From Clostridiales bacterium VE202-21 (GTDB lineage Bacteria > Bacillota > Clostridia > Lachnospirales > Lachnospiraceae): DNA of 64,000 bases. Positions 1 through 9,751 of the stretch are shown one piece after another (within the stretch, counting starts at the first letter, position 1; each line of letters opens with the position of its first letter). Position numbers and translations under genes: made by a program. The DNA is taken from NCBI GenBank assembly GCA_000509105.1, contig BAIF02000002.1, positions 1 through 64,000 on the forward strand, in the 5' to 3' direction. The notes below the pieces were generated by a model that saw nothing but the letters and a program-made list of their open reading frames with translations, was not told where the DNA came from and searched no databases.

Positions 1-84
1 AACTAAATCCCGTTTTAGATTCCTTCGTACTACAGCCACATTTAAATTCCTATAGTAAATTTTTTATGTTTGTGCTAGAATAAA

Positions 85-118
85 AAGGGTTTTGGCACTC
101 TTTGCCAGACCCTTTTCA
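85..118. terminator. Hairpin upstream of DUF1015 gene
   Basis: An inverted repeat pairs AAAAGGGT with ACCCTTTT, with an inner GGCA/TGCC stem. The T-run is short, so this may be the terminator of a gene off the left edge or a leader hairpin of the next gene. No function is assigned. Confidence 0.4.
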
Positions 119-151
119 CCAAATTTAGATTAAATATTAAGGAGAACAATT

Positions 152-1396
152 ATGGCAGTCATTCGACCCTTTCAGGGCGTGCGGCCCGCAAAAGAACTAG
201 CTTCATCTATTGCCGCACTGCCTTACGATGTATATGACCGGGAAGAAGCCCGGGAAGTAGTGGACAAGAACCCACTTTCTTTTTTAAAAATTGACAGAGC
301 CGAGACACAGTTTACACCGGATACGGATATGTATTCCCAGCCTGTATATGACAGGGCCAGGGACACTCTGGAGGAGATGATCCAGGACGGTTCTTTCGTC
401 AGGGATGAAGATCCCTGTTACTATATCTATGCCCTCACGATGAATGGACGGACCCAGACCGGGCTTGTGGGCTGCGCTTCGATCGATGATTATATGGAGA
501 ACCGGATCAAGAAGCACGAAAATACCAGAGAAGACAAGGAGCTGGACAGGACGCGTCATGTGGATACGTTAAGCGCACAGACCGGGCCGATCTTCCTGGC
601 CTACCATGCCCGCCCTGAGCTGGATACTATGATAGCAGCAGTAAAACTGACTGCTCCTCTCTATGATTTTACAAGCGAAGATTCCGTAAGGCATCAGGTC
701 TGGAAAATCAGCAGTACAGAAGATATTACCCAAATCGCTCATATTTTCGAGGGAATTGATAATATCTATATAGCAGACGGCCATCACCGTGCTGCGTCCG
801 CCGTAAAGGCCGGACTGAAGCGCCGCAAGGAACATCCCGGCTTCAGCGGTGAGGAGGAGTTCAATTACTTCCTTTCCGTCCTGTTTCCGGCAGAAGAACT
901 GCACATCTACGATTATAACAGGGTGGTGGCGGATCTGAACGGTTATGCATTTGACGATTTTCTGGATCTGCTCAGAAGCGGTTTTGACATTACTGATATG
1001 GGGCACGAGGTCTGTCGCCCTGCCTGCAAGGGCGAGATCGGACTTTATGGAAACGGCCGCTGGTACCGGCTGACGGCAAATCCGCATCTGTTTTCGGAAG
1101 ATCCCGTGAACAGGCTGGATGTATCCGTCCTGCAAAATGTAGTCCTTGGTCCGCTGCTGAATATCCGCGATCCCAAAACAGACAGCCGGATCCGCTTTGT
1201 AGGCGGTATACGGGGGCTTGATGTACTTGCAGAGGCCGTAGACAAGGCCGGTGACGGCGCTGCATTTGCCATGTATCCGACTTCGATGGAGGAACTGCTT
1301 GCAGTGGCAGACGCCGGGCTGCTTATGCCGCCCAAGTCCACCTGGTTTGAGCCCAAGCTCAGAAGCGGGTTCTTTATCCATCAGTTCGAAAGATAG
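152..1396 (+). CDS. DUF1015 family protein
   Basis: A 414-residue protein beginning MAVIRPFQGVRP, the typical start of the DUF1015 family. An AGGAG ribosome binding site lies just upstream. The family is conserved and soluble and has no established biochemical activity. Its members often lie near serine biosynthesis genes in clostridia, but those neighbours would be off the left edge. A conserved region with ADGHHR lies near residue 210. The length fits full-length members. The methionine aminopeptidase gene follows after 47 bp on the same strand, so cotranscription is possible. Confidence 0.85.
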   Translation: MAVIRPFQGVRPAKELASSIAALPYDVYDREEAREVVDKNPLSFLKIDRAETQFTPDTDMYSQPVYDRARDTLEEMIQDGSFVRDEDPCYYIYALTMNGRTQTGLVGCASIDDYMENRIKKHENTREDKELDRTRHVDTLSAQTGPIFLAYHARPELDTMIAAVKLTAPLYDFTSEDSVRHQVWKISSTEDITQIAHIFEGIDNIYIADGHHRAASAVKAGLKRRKEHPGFSGEEEFNYFLSVLFPAEELHIYDYNRVVADLNGYAFDDFLDLLRSGFDITDMGHEVCRPACKGEIGLYGNGRWYRLTANPHLFSEDPVNRLDVSVLQNVVLGPLLNIRDPKTDSRIRFVGGIRGLDVLAEAVDKAGDGAAFAMYPTSMEELLAVADAGLLMPPKSTWFEPKLRSGFFIHQFER

Positions 1397-1443
1397 ATTG
1401 CAGGTACAGTTCCATTATATGAATAAAAAAGGAGATGTAATAA

Positions 1444-2307
1444 ATGGAAAGAAATGGCCTTTGCTGGTGCGGCAGTGGAAAGAAATATAAAAAATGCCAC
1501 ATGGCAATTGAAGAAAAAATAAAGCTTCATGCGGACAGAGGCGAGATCGTACCAAACCGCAAACTGTTAAAAACCCCATTCCAGATTGAAAAGATCAAAG
1601 AAAGCGCCGCCCTGAATACCGCGGTGCTGGATGCAGTCGCAGAGCAAATCCACATCGGAATGAGCACCGAAGAGCTAGACAAGATCGTTTATGATGTAAC
1701 AACAAAGAATGGCGGCATCCCCGCTCCCCTGCATTATCAGGGATTCCCGAAAAGCGTATGCACTTCATTAAATAATGAGATATGCCACGGAATTCCGGAT
1801 AAGAATATCATTCTCCGGGAGGGCGATATCATCAATGTGGATGTATCAACCATTCTGAACGGCTATTTTTCAGACGCCTCCCGCATGTTTAAAATGGGAA
1901 AAATCTCTGAGCGCGCCGAGCGCATTATAAAGGTAACGGAAGAATGCGTGGGGCTGGGCCTGGCTGCTGCTAAGCCCTGGGGACATCTGGGTGATATAGC
2001 GGACGCAATCAACACACACGCACAGGCCAACGGGTACTCCGTTGTAGAAGAGATCGGCGGACACGGCATTGGGCTGCAGTTCCATGAAGACCCGTTTGTC
2101 AGCTATGTAACGCCTAAGGGAAGCGAGATGCTTCTTGTGCCTGGTATGATGTTCACCATTGAGCCGATGATTAATGAGGGAAGCCCTGATTTCTTTATCG
2201 ATGAAGAGAATGACTGGACCGTTTATACCATTGATGACGGGCTATCCGCTCAGATCGAATATATGGTTATGATCACCGAGGATGGGGTTGAAGTATTAGC
2301 CAAATAA
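1444..2307 (+). CDS. map: Methionine aminopeptidase with N-terminal SEC-C motif
   Basis: A 287-residue type I methionine aminopeptidase, which removes the initiator methionine from nascent proteins. Residues 7-19 form a SEC-C zinc motif (CWCGSGKKYKKCH), as in the map variants of many clostridia that dock near the ribosome. The catalytic M24 fold follows, with metal ligands in VDVSTILNGYFSDASRMF (around residue 130), GGHGIG (near 207), FTIEP (near 240) and AQIEY (near 272). It starts at an ATG behind GGAGATG. A strong hairpin terminator follows. Confidence 0.95.
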   Translation: MERNGLCWCGSGKKYKKCHMAIEEKIKLHADRGEIVPNRKLLKTPFQIEKIKESAALNTAVLDAVAEQIHIGMSTEELDKIVYDVTTKNGGIPAPLHYQGFPKSVCTSLNNEICHGIPDKNIILREGDIINVDVSTILNGYFSDASRMFKMGKISERAERIIKVTEECVGLGLAAAKPWGHLGDIADAINTHAQANGYSVVEEIGGHGIGLQFHEDPFVSYVTPKGSEMLLVPGMMFTIEPMINEGSPDFFIDEENDWTVYTIDDGLSAQIEYMVMITEDGVEVLAK

Positions 2308-2327
2308 GATCCCATTTAGAGAAGCCA

Positions 2328-2366
2328 GGGCCGCAAAGAGGGCATCCCCCTTTGCGGCCCCTTTGT
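2328..2366. terminator. Bidirectional terminator between convergent genes
   Basis: GGGCCGCAAAG pairs with CTTTGCGGCCC around a short GC-rich loop, followed by CTTTGT. It separates map (+) from the convergent radical SAM gene (-) and can serve both. Confidence 0.8.
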
Positions 2367-2392
2367 ATGCCGTAGCGGCGCTTCCTTCTCCC

Positions 2393-2989
2393 TCAGGCAT
2401 ATCTTCTGACCCTTAATTCCACCCCAATGGATTCCGCCAGTTCCCTGCTTGCCTCAATCTCCTCCTCCGGCAGTACATCCACTACAGTCATCTTTACCTG
2501 GGGAATCATTTTCTCACACTTCTCGGCAAATTCCAACAGGGCTTCAAATGCATTTTCAAAATTAGGCCGTGTAACCCGGGTGTACTCTTCTTTAGTAGGC
2601 GCATTCAGGCTGATGGATATAGAATCCGCCACCTCCGCCAGTATAGGCACTATATCCTTTCCATGGTACAGATTACCCAGCCCGTTTGTATTAACCCGCA
2701 CCGAAACGCCATATTTTTCTTTGGCATACTTCGCGGATTTTACCAGATTCTCCAACGCACAGGTCGGTTCCCCGTACCCGCAGTATACCAGCTCCTGATA
2801 TCCCTGAAAATCAAACTCATCCATAGCCCCAATGATTTCTTCCAGAGAAGGATCCTTTTTATGCCAGAGGGTCTCCGCATCCCCAACTCCGTCCTCGTGG
2901 CTGCGAATGCAGAATTCGCACCGGCAGTCACATAAATTTGTAATATTAGCATACACCTGGTTCTTATACGTATATAAAATATCAGCCAT
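2393..2989 (-). CDS. TatD-associated-type radical SAM protein
   Basis: A 198-residue compact radical SAM enzyme. The cluster motif CDCRCEFC (C-x3-C-x2-C) is near residue 20, and a GxGEPT-like segment (YCGYGEPT) follows. Size and sequence style match the small radical SAM family found beside TatD nucleases in Firmicutes; no tatD gene is next to it here. The substrate is unknown. The length shows only the core barrel, with no SPASM or other auxiliary cluster domain. Confidence 0.8.
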   Translation of the reverse strand: MADILYTYKNQVYANITNLCDCRCEFCIRSHEDGVGDAETLWHKKDPSLEEIIGAMDEFDFQGYQELVYCGYGEPTCALENLVKSAKYAKEKYGVSVRVNTNGLGNLYHGKDIVPILAEVADSISISLNAPTKEEYTRVTRPNFENAFEALLEFAEKCEKMIPQVKMTVVDVLPEEEIEASRELAESIGVELRVRRYA

Positions 2990-3041
2990 CTCATTTACCT
3001 CTTAATCTAAATATTTTCAAACCTTATAACTGTTATCGCTA

Positions 3042-3560
3042 TCAGCACAGATGCAGTAATTTCTGCGTCTTATCCTTTACACGCGCCTTATCCAGCGCTG
3101 CTGCCAGCGCAAGGAAGATCACCGCGCTTCCGCCGGACTGCACTGCGCTTCCGGCCAGCGATGCCAGCGGAGCCACAAAGGAACCAAAAAGAATCCCCTC
3201 TGCCAGATAATATCCCGCCGCAGAGATGACCGCGGCAATAAATGGAGCCGCGATATTTCTGGGCGCCATAATCCGGCCTTCCCGGCTTGTAAATGGCAGT
3301 GTGATCAGCATTTTTATAATAATTGTGGCAGGCGCCCACATCGGTGCGGTAAGCAGATCTGCCATCCCCCCGCCGATCGCAGCGGCAGCCAGCGCGTACG
3401 GCCTAGGAAGAAATACCGCCCCCAGATAGATCAGTGCATCCCCAAAGTGAATGTAGCCGCCGTTTGCCCCGTAAGGGATATGGCAGATGTAAGCTGTCAT
3501 AATCGTAATCATAGCTGCAAACAGTCCGGCTGCTGTTATTTTTGATGTGTTATTCCTCAT
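3042..3560 (-). CDS. ECF transporter S-component, probably vitamin B6-related
   Basis: A roughly 172-residue membrane protein with five or six hydrophobic segments, typical of ECF-family substrate-binding (S) subunits (TIGR04002-like). I chose the ATG in MRNNTSK at 3560 because GGAGAG lies upstream and this ATG overlaps the 3' end of the pyridoxamine kinase gene, indicating translational coupling. Longer starts would run deep into that gene. Coupling to a B6 kinase suggests uptake of pyridoxine or pyridoxamine, as in the predicted PdxU-type systems; this is inference. The shared ECF energy-coupling module must be encoded elsewhere. Confidence 0.75.
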   Translation of the reverse strand: MRNNTSKITAAGLFAAMITIMTAYICHIPYGANGGYIHFGDALIYLGAVFLPRPYALAAAAIGGGMADLLTAPMWAPATIIIKMLITLPFTSREGRIMAPRNIAAPFIAAVISAAGYYLAEGILFGSFVAPLASLAGSAVQSGGSAVIFLALAAALDKARVKDKTQKLLHLC

Positions 3561-4449
3561 GTGTCCCACTCTCCTTCTCTCTATTCTGACGCTGCTTCGG
3601 GAGCAGCATACCAAGGTGCTGTTCATAATCCACACCATCATTGCGCGGGATGCCTTCCCTCACAGAATCTGTGATTGCCCGTTCAATAAAAGCTCCGGCA
3701 AGTTCTATACTGGCGGATATCTCGTCCCCTCTCGCCATCCCCGCCGCAACAACGGATGCGAAGAGATCTCCCGTCCCGGAATAACTTCCTCCGATATATG
3801 GAAACGCGGAAAAACTCTTCTTTCCTCCGCTAACCGCCAGATTTCCCATTTTCACAACACCGTCTTTAGCATCCCGGAAATGTATACCCGTCACCACTAC
3901 ATTCTCCGGCCCTCTCTTCATCAGGTTTGCGGCCATCTGCTCAACTACAACGAGCAGATGCTTCTCATCGGTTAATTCCCGGATCATTCTGAAGTCCGTA
4001 TCTGTCAGGAGACAAAGCTCGGTCAGGTTGGGCGTCACCACGTCGGCCTGAAGAACCAGTTCCTTCATGAGGCTGCACAGTTTTTCTGTAAACATGGTAT
4101 AAACCTTCCCATTATCCCCCATCACCGGGTCTACCAGTAGAAAGATCTTCTTCCTCCTGAACGTATCCAAAAATTCTAAAATATTTTCAATCTGCCGCTC
4201 ACTGGCTACAAATCCTGTGTAGATTCCGTCGAACCGGGCATCCATCTTTTTCCACTCCCGCCGGAAATACTGCATCTTATCTGTATAGTCATCGCAATAG
4301 TAACTGGGATACCCTGTCTGTGCGCTCAGAACCGCCGTAGGTAGCGGACATGGCTGTACTCCCATGACCGATAACACAGAGATGGCGGCCGTCAGGGAGC
4401 AGCGCCCGAATCCCGACAAATCATTGATGACTGCAATTTTCTTAGTCAT
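3550..4449 (-). CDS. Pyridoxamine/pyridoxal kinase
   Basis: A 299-residue PfkB/ribokinase-fold kinase that phosphorylates B6 vitamers for salvage of pyridoxal phosphate. Visible motifs are NDLSGFGRCSL at the N-terminus, DPVMGD mid-protein and the catalytic-loop GTGD near residue 232. The 3' end overlaps the ECF S-component start by 11 bp. The pair reads as an uptake-and-trapping unit. Length is normal for the family. Confidence 0.9.
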   Translation of the reverse strand: MTKKIAVINDLSGFGRCSLTAAISVLSVMGVQPCPLPTAVLSAQTGYPSYYCDDYTDKMQYFRREWKKMDARFDGIYTGFVASERQIENILEFLDTFRRKKIFLLVDPVMGDNGKVYTMFTEKLCSLMKELVLQADVVTPNLTELCLLTDTDFRMIRELTDEKHLLVVVEQMAANLMKRGPENVVVTGIHFRDAKDGVVKMGNLAVSGGKKSFSAFPYIGGSYSGTGDLFASVVAAGMARGDEISASIELAGAFIERAITDSVREGIPRNDGVDYEQHLGMLLPKQRQNREKESGTHEE

Positions 4450-4848
4450 AATATTCCCTCATTCCTTTCTGCCCCAGCTGTTTACATGCCATGATAGCAC
4501 ATAACTGGTTCACTCTAAATGTCCAGTTATACACATTTTAACCAGGCCACTCAAATCTTTAGAATACTGTCTGCATCTCCCAAATGGTTTTATGTATACC
4601 CAAAGGGCATCCCGTAATGCATGCCCTGCGGGCGGGTCTGCAGCCTAGCTGCAGAATAATGTATAGGAAATCCCAGCGAAATTTACTATATCACGAAAAA
4701 AGGTTCTTCCGACTCTTGGGTACGGGATTTACCCCGTTCCTGTGTCAAAAGAACCTGTTTTATTTTTTATATGTATATCCCCACTGCACTTTGCCTTTTG
4801 TTTCTTCCCAAAGCCCCGCATATGGCTTCTATAGCCCGATCATCCCAA
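4450..4848. other. Intergenic stretch with structured repeats
   Basis: About 400 bp without a convincing gene. It holds CTGCAG/CTGCAG-type palindromes near 4640-4655 and, at 4701-4756, an elaborate terminator hairpin. Possible small frames lack ribosome binding sites. Confidence 0.5.
4696..4757 (-). terminator. Branched terminator after D-lyxose isomerase gene
   Basis: Read on the minus strand, AGGTTCTT pairs with AAGAACCT and is followed by T6. The loop contains a second ACGGG/CCCGT hairpin and a GAC/GTC pairing, giving a multi-stem terminator. Confidence 0.7.
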
Positions 4849-5532
4849 TTACCGCGCCTTTGGATACTCCGTACAGAGCAGGCGGTAAGGCTTTTCATCC
4901 TCCTCTATTTCCGGAAAACGCCCGATCGGCTCATAGAAGCAGTTATCATTTTCATCATCATTACACATGGATACTTCTCCCAGTAATACGGAACCGCCGG
5001 TCTCCGGAACAATGAAATCATGATACATATATGGAGTAATCGTAATACTCTGGCCTGGTTTTAAGCAGATCTTCGTCCCCGCAGGAACCACTTCTGTTTT
5101 TCCGTCTGTATGTACAACAACGTCTGTATCCAGCATAGATTTGTCTTCCGCTCCATTGTACACAGTGATATATATATCGTTTCCGCCGCGGTTTATAATA
5201 TCTTCCATCTTGTTCCAGTGATAATGCATCGGAGCCGTCTGCCCCTCGTACAGCATTAAAAGCTTTTCCGCATACGGCTTGGGATATTTATCCGGCAGCT
5301 TTTGATTCCCGTTTCGGATTGTAAGAAGAGAGAATCCCACCTTATCAAAATTACCAAGGCCATAATCTGTAATATCCCATCCCAGGCAGTTGTCACGAAC
5401 CTCATCGTATTCATGTCCTATGTCCTGCCATTCATCTGCAGTCAGCTTTGCAAACGGCGGTATTTCAAATCTGTGTTCTGCGATTAATGCCTCCATGTCC
5501 TTGATCACTGCATTGATTCTTGAACGTTTCAT
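4849..5532 (-). CDS. D-lyxose ketol-isomerase
   Basis: A 227-residue cupin-fold sugar isomerase of the D-lyxose isomerase family, which interconverts D-lyxose and D-xylulose and often also D-mannose and D-fructose. Family landmarks are the N-terminal MKRSRIN, the metal-binding MHYHWNKMEDIINRGG segment (near residue 112) with its H-x-H and E, and a later cupin histidine in YMYHDF. Length matches the family. It lies downstream of the RpiR-type regulator and of the ABC/kinase/aldolase operon, so it probably feeds a ketose into that pathway. Confidence 0.9.
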   Translation of the reverse strand: MKRSRINAVIKDMEALIAEHRFEIPPFAKLTADEWQDIGHEYDEVRDNCLGWDITDYGLGNFDKVGFSLLTIRNGNQKLPDKYPKPYAEKLLMLYEGQTAPMHYHWNKMEDIINRGGNDIYITVYNGAEDKSMLDTDVVVHTDGKTEVVPAGTKICLKPGQSITITPYMYHDFIVPETGGSVLLGEVSMCNDDENDNCFYEPIGRFPEIEEDEKPYRLLCTEYPKAR

Positions 5533-5607
5533 ACTATAACCCCATCCTTTCTATGTCCAAATAGCAGGGCGCCTGGTCCCTGCTATCTATTATTAAATAT
5601 AGCTAAC

Positions 5608-6455
5608 TTATATCTTATACTCTGATAAAATCATTTCAGGCCTGTCTGCCTGCTTCATCTTTATCCATTCTTCATTCGTAACAAAATTCAAAAGTGCGTC
5701 AATCGTCGCCATTACGTTAGTTTGCGCATAGTCTTTGTAGTAGTTGAAAGGTTCGTCTTCCCCGCTGGACAGCAGTACATAATCTGCAAGCTCCGAGACC
5801 GGAGATTCCACATGGTCTGTAATAGCAATGATCTTAAGCCTTTTTCCCTGGCCAGTTCCATTCCCAGAACTACGGGTTTTGACGTGCCGGATTTTGAGAT
5901 CGCTATCACAATATCTCCCGGTTCCGCGAGGTTAATATGGTTCATAAAAAATTCCGCTGAGGCTTCAAAGGTACTCCTTATTCCAAGCCTTCCCAGCCGG
6001 AACCCCATATACTTTGAAACAGAACAGGTATTCCCGATTGCTATAATATGTGCTACATTGCATATCTTTAAAAGGTTCACGCAGTTCCACATGGTTTCGG
6101 CATCTATTCTCCTGCCTATCGCTATCAGCTTCTCTGCATAGTCGTGGAACAGTTTTTCTATTGCCCCGCTGCTCTTCGGAATCACGATGCCTTCGTACTG
6201 CTTTTTCCCCAAGTCTCTTGCCAGAGTAATCCGAAACTGATAATATCCTGTATATCCGATATGATGGCACATACGCACAACTGTAGCATCGCTTACCCCG
6301 CTCTGCTTTGCAATCTCCGATACATTGGAATCCACTGTTTTCTGTGGGTTTTGCAGAACAAAATCCGCGACCTTTTTTTCTGCTGCAAATATTTCTCCAT
6401 ACTTTTCTTTTATGACATCAAGGACTTCCCTCTGTAAAATATTATCATTTTTCAA
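5608..6455 (-). pseudogene. MurR/RpiR-family regulator with a one-base frameshift
   Basis: The N-terminal HTH_6 domain (residues 1-77, SEIAKQSGVSDATVVRMC) and the start of the SIS sugar-phosphate-binding domain are in one frame, 6455 to about 5840. The rest of the SIS domain (ESPVSELADYVLLSSGEDEP onward, to 5608) is in the -1 frame. Restoring one base near the A5 run at about 5841-5845 gives a continuous protein through REKxLKIIAITDHVESP. RpiR proteins sense sugar phosphates and usually repress adjacent sugar operons, here the 6.7-12.9 kb operon. The break may be a real mutation or a homopolymer sequencing error. Confidence 0.85.
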
Positions 6456-6690
6456 AGCTCTCTACCCCATATACTTGTTTCGATCCACGCCCGGCAATTT
6501 CCCAGAGGACGACCACATCTTATATAAATGTGTATATTGACCTCATAACTATCGTTAAAATTTCCGAGAGTGTTCCGTTATTATAGTATCATATATGCCG
6601 CCCTCTGTCACTAATATTCTGTTGCGCACAGTGTCTTTATGTTCTCTCTTGGCAGCAGTTCAGGCAGGCCCGAACTGCTCCCTTTTTTGC

Positions 6691-7545
6691 CTAAAAGTGA
6701 CAAAGAGTTTTCAGACGCTCCTCTAAGTATGGCTGTAACCTGGACTGCACATACTCCGGCAGATTGATAATCTTAACCGGATCCGGATTGCCTGCATTCT
6801 CCTGGGAAAATGCCGCCACTGCATCATAATATCTGCCTAAAAATTCTGTCCCCAGGTTGAATTTGTTAATTCCCTTAGAGAATGCTGTCAGCAGCTGGTC
6901 GTCCGGTATGCCGCTTCCTCCGTGAAGCACCAGCGATACATCTGTAGCCGCATGGATCTCCTCCAGCCGCGCTATATCCAGATGCGGGGTGTCTTTATAT
7001 TCACCATGTGCATTTCCAATAGAAACAGCCAGTGAATTCACTCCCGTCTCCCTGCAGAATTTTTCTGCCGCATCCGCTTTTGTAAACAGATCCTCATTTG
7101 CATTATCAGAAGAAGCGGCAGCTCCCACATGTCCGATTTCGCCCTCTACACATACGCCTGTCTCATGGGCCTTAAGCACTACTTTTTTGGTCAGTGCAAT
7201 ATTAGTTTCCAGATCGTTCATAGACCCATCAATCATAACCGACTCAAAGCCGGCCCCTATCGTATTCATAATGGCATCATACGTAAAATCGTGGTCCGCA
7301 TGCAGCCCAATCGGCACCTTCACCTCGCCCGCCAGTTCCTTTACCATGGCCGCATAATTAGCAAATCCTGTTGTGTGCTGGACCGTAACATGCTCCGGGT
7401 ACAACATAACCATTGCCGGTGTGTTCGCTGCCTCTGCAGCATATACGACCGATCTTGCCATCGTATAATCCATACAGATGAATGAGATCACCGCAGTGTT
7501 GCTTTCCTTCGCCATTTTTAATATATTTTCTGTTTTTTCATACAT
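6691..7545 (-). CDS. Class II fructose-bisphosphate aldolase family protein
   Basis: A 284-residue zinc-dependent ketose-bisphosphate aldolase. Metal-binding histidines are visible in GLHADHD, NAHGE and VLHGGSG. It is the last gene of the transport/kinase operon and differs clearly from the second aldolase upstream (8843-9703), so the two probably act on different ketose phosphates or stereoisomers. It is 24 bp from the kinase gene. The exact substrate cannot be read from sequence. Confidence 0.85.
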   Translation of the reverse strand: MYEKTENILKMAKESNTAVISFICMDYTMARSVVYAAEAANTPAMVMLYPEHVTVQHTTGFANYAAMVKELAGEVKVPIGLHADHDFTYDAIMNTIGAGFESVMIDGSMNDLETNIALTKKVVLKAHETGVCVEGEIGHVGAAASSDNANEDLFTKADAAEKFCRETGVNSLAVSIGNAHGEYKDTPHLDIARLEEIHAATDVSLVLHGGSGIPDDQLLTAFSKGINKFNLGTEFLGRYYDAVAAFSQENAGNPDPVKIINLPEYVQSRLQPYLEERLKTLCHF

Positions 7546-7569
7546 TGTGTATTCTCCTTCAAATGATGT

Positions 7570-8780
7570 CTAATTTTGTCTGTTTTCTTTCAACAGGCCC
7601 GGCAGAAGCCCGCCTGCAAAAGAATCGCCCAGGCCGACTACCGTCGGATTCTTCACATAGCTCAAATCTTTACAGGGGATACAGTAAATCTTCTCTCCCA
7701 GTCTCTCTCTCATTCTATCACAGAATGCTGCGCTTTCCTTTTTAACCGGAATATCTTTGGTCTGTTCATAGTCTTCCGGCGTAAAATTGTCCCCGATCCG
7801 GAAGCGTGTTGCTGCCATCGTGACTCCGCCCTCCAGAGATGCTTTCATTGCAGCTGCATTCTCCCCGTAGACCAGTGCCCACGCGGCAGAATGAACCAGA
7901 ATCAGCTTGATGCCCGAATGGTCATAGACATAGTTTACCGCTTCTTCCACTGCCTCTGGATCAAGTATATCAATCGACTTCCCAATATACTGCTGCAGTT
8001 CGTCTTCATTCATACTCAGCACATCGATCTGAGGCGCCAGCTGCCGGTGGACATAGCCGCGGAAATTCTTCTTCACATAACATCCATCCTCCATGACTAC
8101 GACCGCCTCATCCGGCAGATAGGAGAAGAGTTTCTTCGTTTTCTCCATCCGGTCTTTCAGCACGTCCGTGTCCAGAAGTTCTGAAAAAGAACCCAGCAGG
8201 AACACTTCACACCCGCCGATCATCTTACCGAATTCATCCGGCAGGACAGGCATATTCAGGCTGTCTTCATCCCGGGAAATCAAAATACGGTTCTCTCTGG
8301 GAGTCACGAAATCAATGTCATTTGCCTGAATCCTCACGCCCTTATGGCACTGTAAAACCACGTGCGGAAATATCTTATTCTGATCCGGTCCCACCCCCGG
8401 CAGAGCCCGGATCTTTGACGGCAGAAGCCGTTTTACATGTTCATTGTAGCAGCTGGTCTGCAATACGCTTGGATACCCCAGGCGGTCCAGAATAATTCCT
8501 GCGCGGGTAGGGGTTCCCCCCAGTGTCACTTCATAGTCAAAATGATTCGCAAACTCAACGCACACCTCCGACGTGGACGGTACCATCTCACATCCGATGC
8601 CTGCCTGTAAATGGGCAAGGCTCATAATCCAAATTGCGCGTTCCGAATCAACCTCGATATCCAGCTTCAGCTCATCCGCATGGATATCAAATGCCTTAAT
8701 CTGCGCTTCTACACCTGTGTATCCCATTTCAGTTCATAATCTACACATGTATGAAAGCCTAATGCAATTCTCTCATTCAT
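7570..8780 (-). pseudogene. ADP-dependent phosphofructokinase/glucokinase family kinase, frameshifted near its N-terminus
   Basis: The body (8727 to 7570) is an ADP_PFK_GK-family kinase with a C-terminal GLGDSFAGG catalytic loop. The true N-terminus, MNERIALGFHTCVDYELKWD, starts at 8780 behind AAGGAG in another frame and hits TAG at 8711-8709; adding one base there joins it smoothly to VEAQIKAFDIHADEL. Starting at 8727 would remove the first strand of the ribokinase fold. These enzymes phosphorylate hexoses or ketose phosphates with ADP. It sits between two aldolase genes. Either a real inactivating deletion or a sequence error. Confidence 0.8.
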
Positions 8781-8842
8781 TCTGCAGTCTCCTTCGGTCT
8801 CATAAAATGTTTCTTTCTTATTATCCTGAAACGGATAACCCT

Positions 8843-9703
8843 CTAGTATAATGATGCCTTTCCTGCCGCCTGGAACAGATCAATCTTATCAAAAGCCACC
8901 TTCTTCATTGCTTCCACGCAGATAGGCTGGATTTGGTTTGGCTCTCGCAGAGACGCATCCTGAAGAACCTCTCTCATCTTCTCATAATAAGCTGCCTTAA
9001 TATCGCTGGAAATATTAATCTTATTTACGCCGTGCTCCACGGATTTTGCAATTTCTGAATCCTTGTTAGAAGAGCCGCCGTGAAGTACAAGCGGTACGTT
9101 TACCACTTTTTTAATTTCATCCAAAATGTCAATACGAAGTTCGGGCTTCTTATCCTTCGGATAAATGCCATGGCAGGTTCCGATTGCGATTGCCAGACAG
9201 TCAATCCCCGTCTTCTCAATAAAATCCTTTGCCTGCATCGGGTCTGTATATAGGATCTCATCCGGTGCTGTTGTCTCTACTGAATCCGTATTTCCTATAG
9301 TGCCAAGTTCCCCCTCTACGGACACATTCACCGCATGTGCGGCCTCGCAGACTTTCTGGCATGTTGCAACATTTCCCTCGTACGGCTGGCTGGAAGCGTC
9401 AATCATAACAGAGGTAAACCCTGCACGGATCGCCGTAATTACCTGGCCGAAAGTTCCGCCGTGATCCAGATGGATAACCGCCGGTATAGAAGAATTATGT
9501 ATTCTCTCCACAATCCCCTTTACCATCTCCGTTGAGATATGGCTTAATTCATCCGGATGGATTGCAATAATCACAGGTGCATTTTTCTCCTCAGATGCCT
9601 CCATGATACCGTTAAACATATTATAGTCGCTAATGTTAAATGCAGGTACAGCAAAATTATTCTCATTCGCAACATCAAGTAATTCTTTCATGTTCATTAA
9701 CAT
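8843..9703 (-). CDS. Class II ketose-bisphosphate aldolase
   Basis: A roughly 286-residue class II aldolase. Zinc-ligand histidines lie in HLDHGG, GTCHGIYP and VLHGGSS, and NISSD near the C-terminus matches the phosphate-binding loop. Several in-frame ATGs exist; 9703 is chosen because AGAGGAG is about 7 bp upstream, whereas the ATG at 9709 almost touches it. It lies just after the ABC permeases and before the ADP-dependent kinase, so it is part of the sugar operon. Confidence 0.85.
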   Translation of the reverse strand: MLMNMKELLDVANENNFAVPAFNISDYNMFNGIMEASEEKNAPVIIAIHPDELSHISTEMVKGIVERIHNSSIPAVIHLDHGGTFGQVITAIRAGFTSVMIDASSQPYEGNVATCQKVCEAAHAVNVSVEGELGTIGNTDSVETTAPDEILYTDPMQAKDFIEKTGIDCLAIAIGTCHGIYPKDKKPELRIDILDEIKKVVNVPLVLHGGSSNKDSEIAKSVEHGVNKINISSDIKAAYYEKMREVLQDASLREPNQIQPICVEAMKKVAFDKIDLFQAAGKASLY

Positions 9704-9751
9704 AGTCATTCTCCTCTTTTCTTCAAATTAATATAATATATCCATTTTCCA

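Noticed and set aside
4601..4790. Possible insertion-sequence remnant or RNA gene at 4.6-4.8 kb
   Set aside because: The long hairpin is explained as an intrinsic terminator of the lyxose isomerase gene, and no transposase fragment is present.
5830..5850. Programmed -1 frameshift in the RpiR gene
   Set aside because: GGAAAAAGG gives a poor slippery heptamer in the reading frame used, and no RpiR protein is known to need one; a plain indel is simpler.
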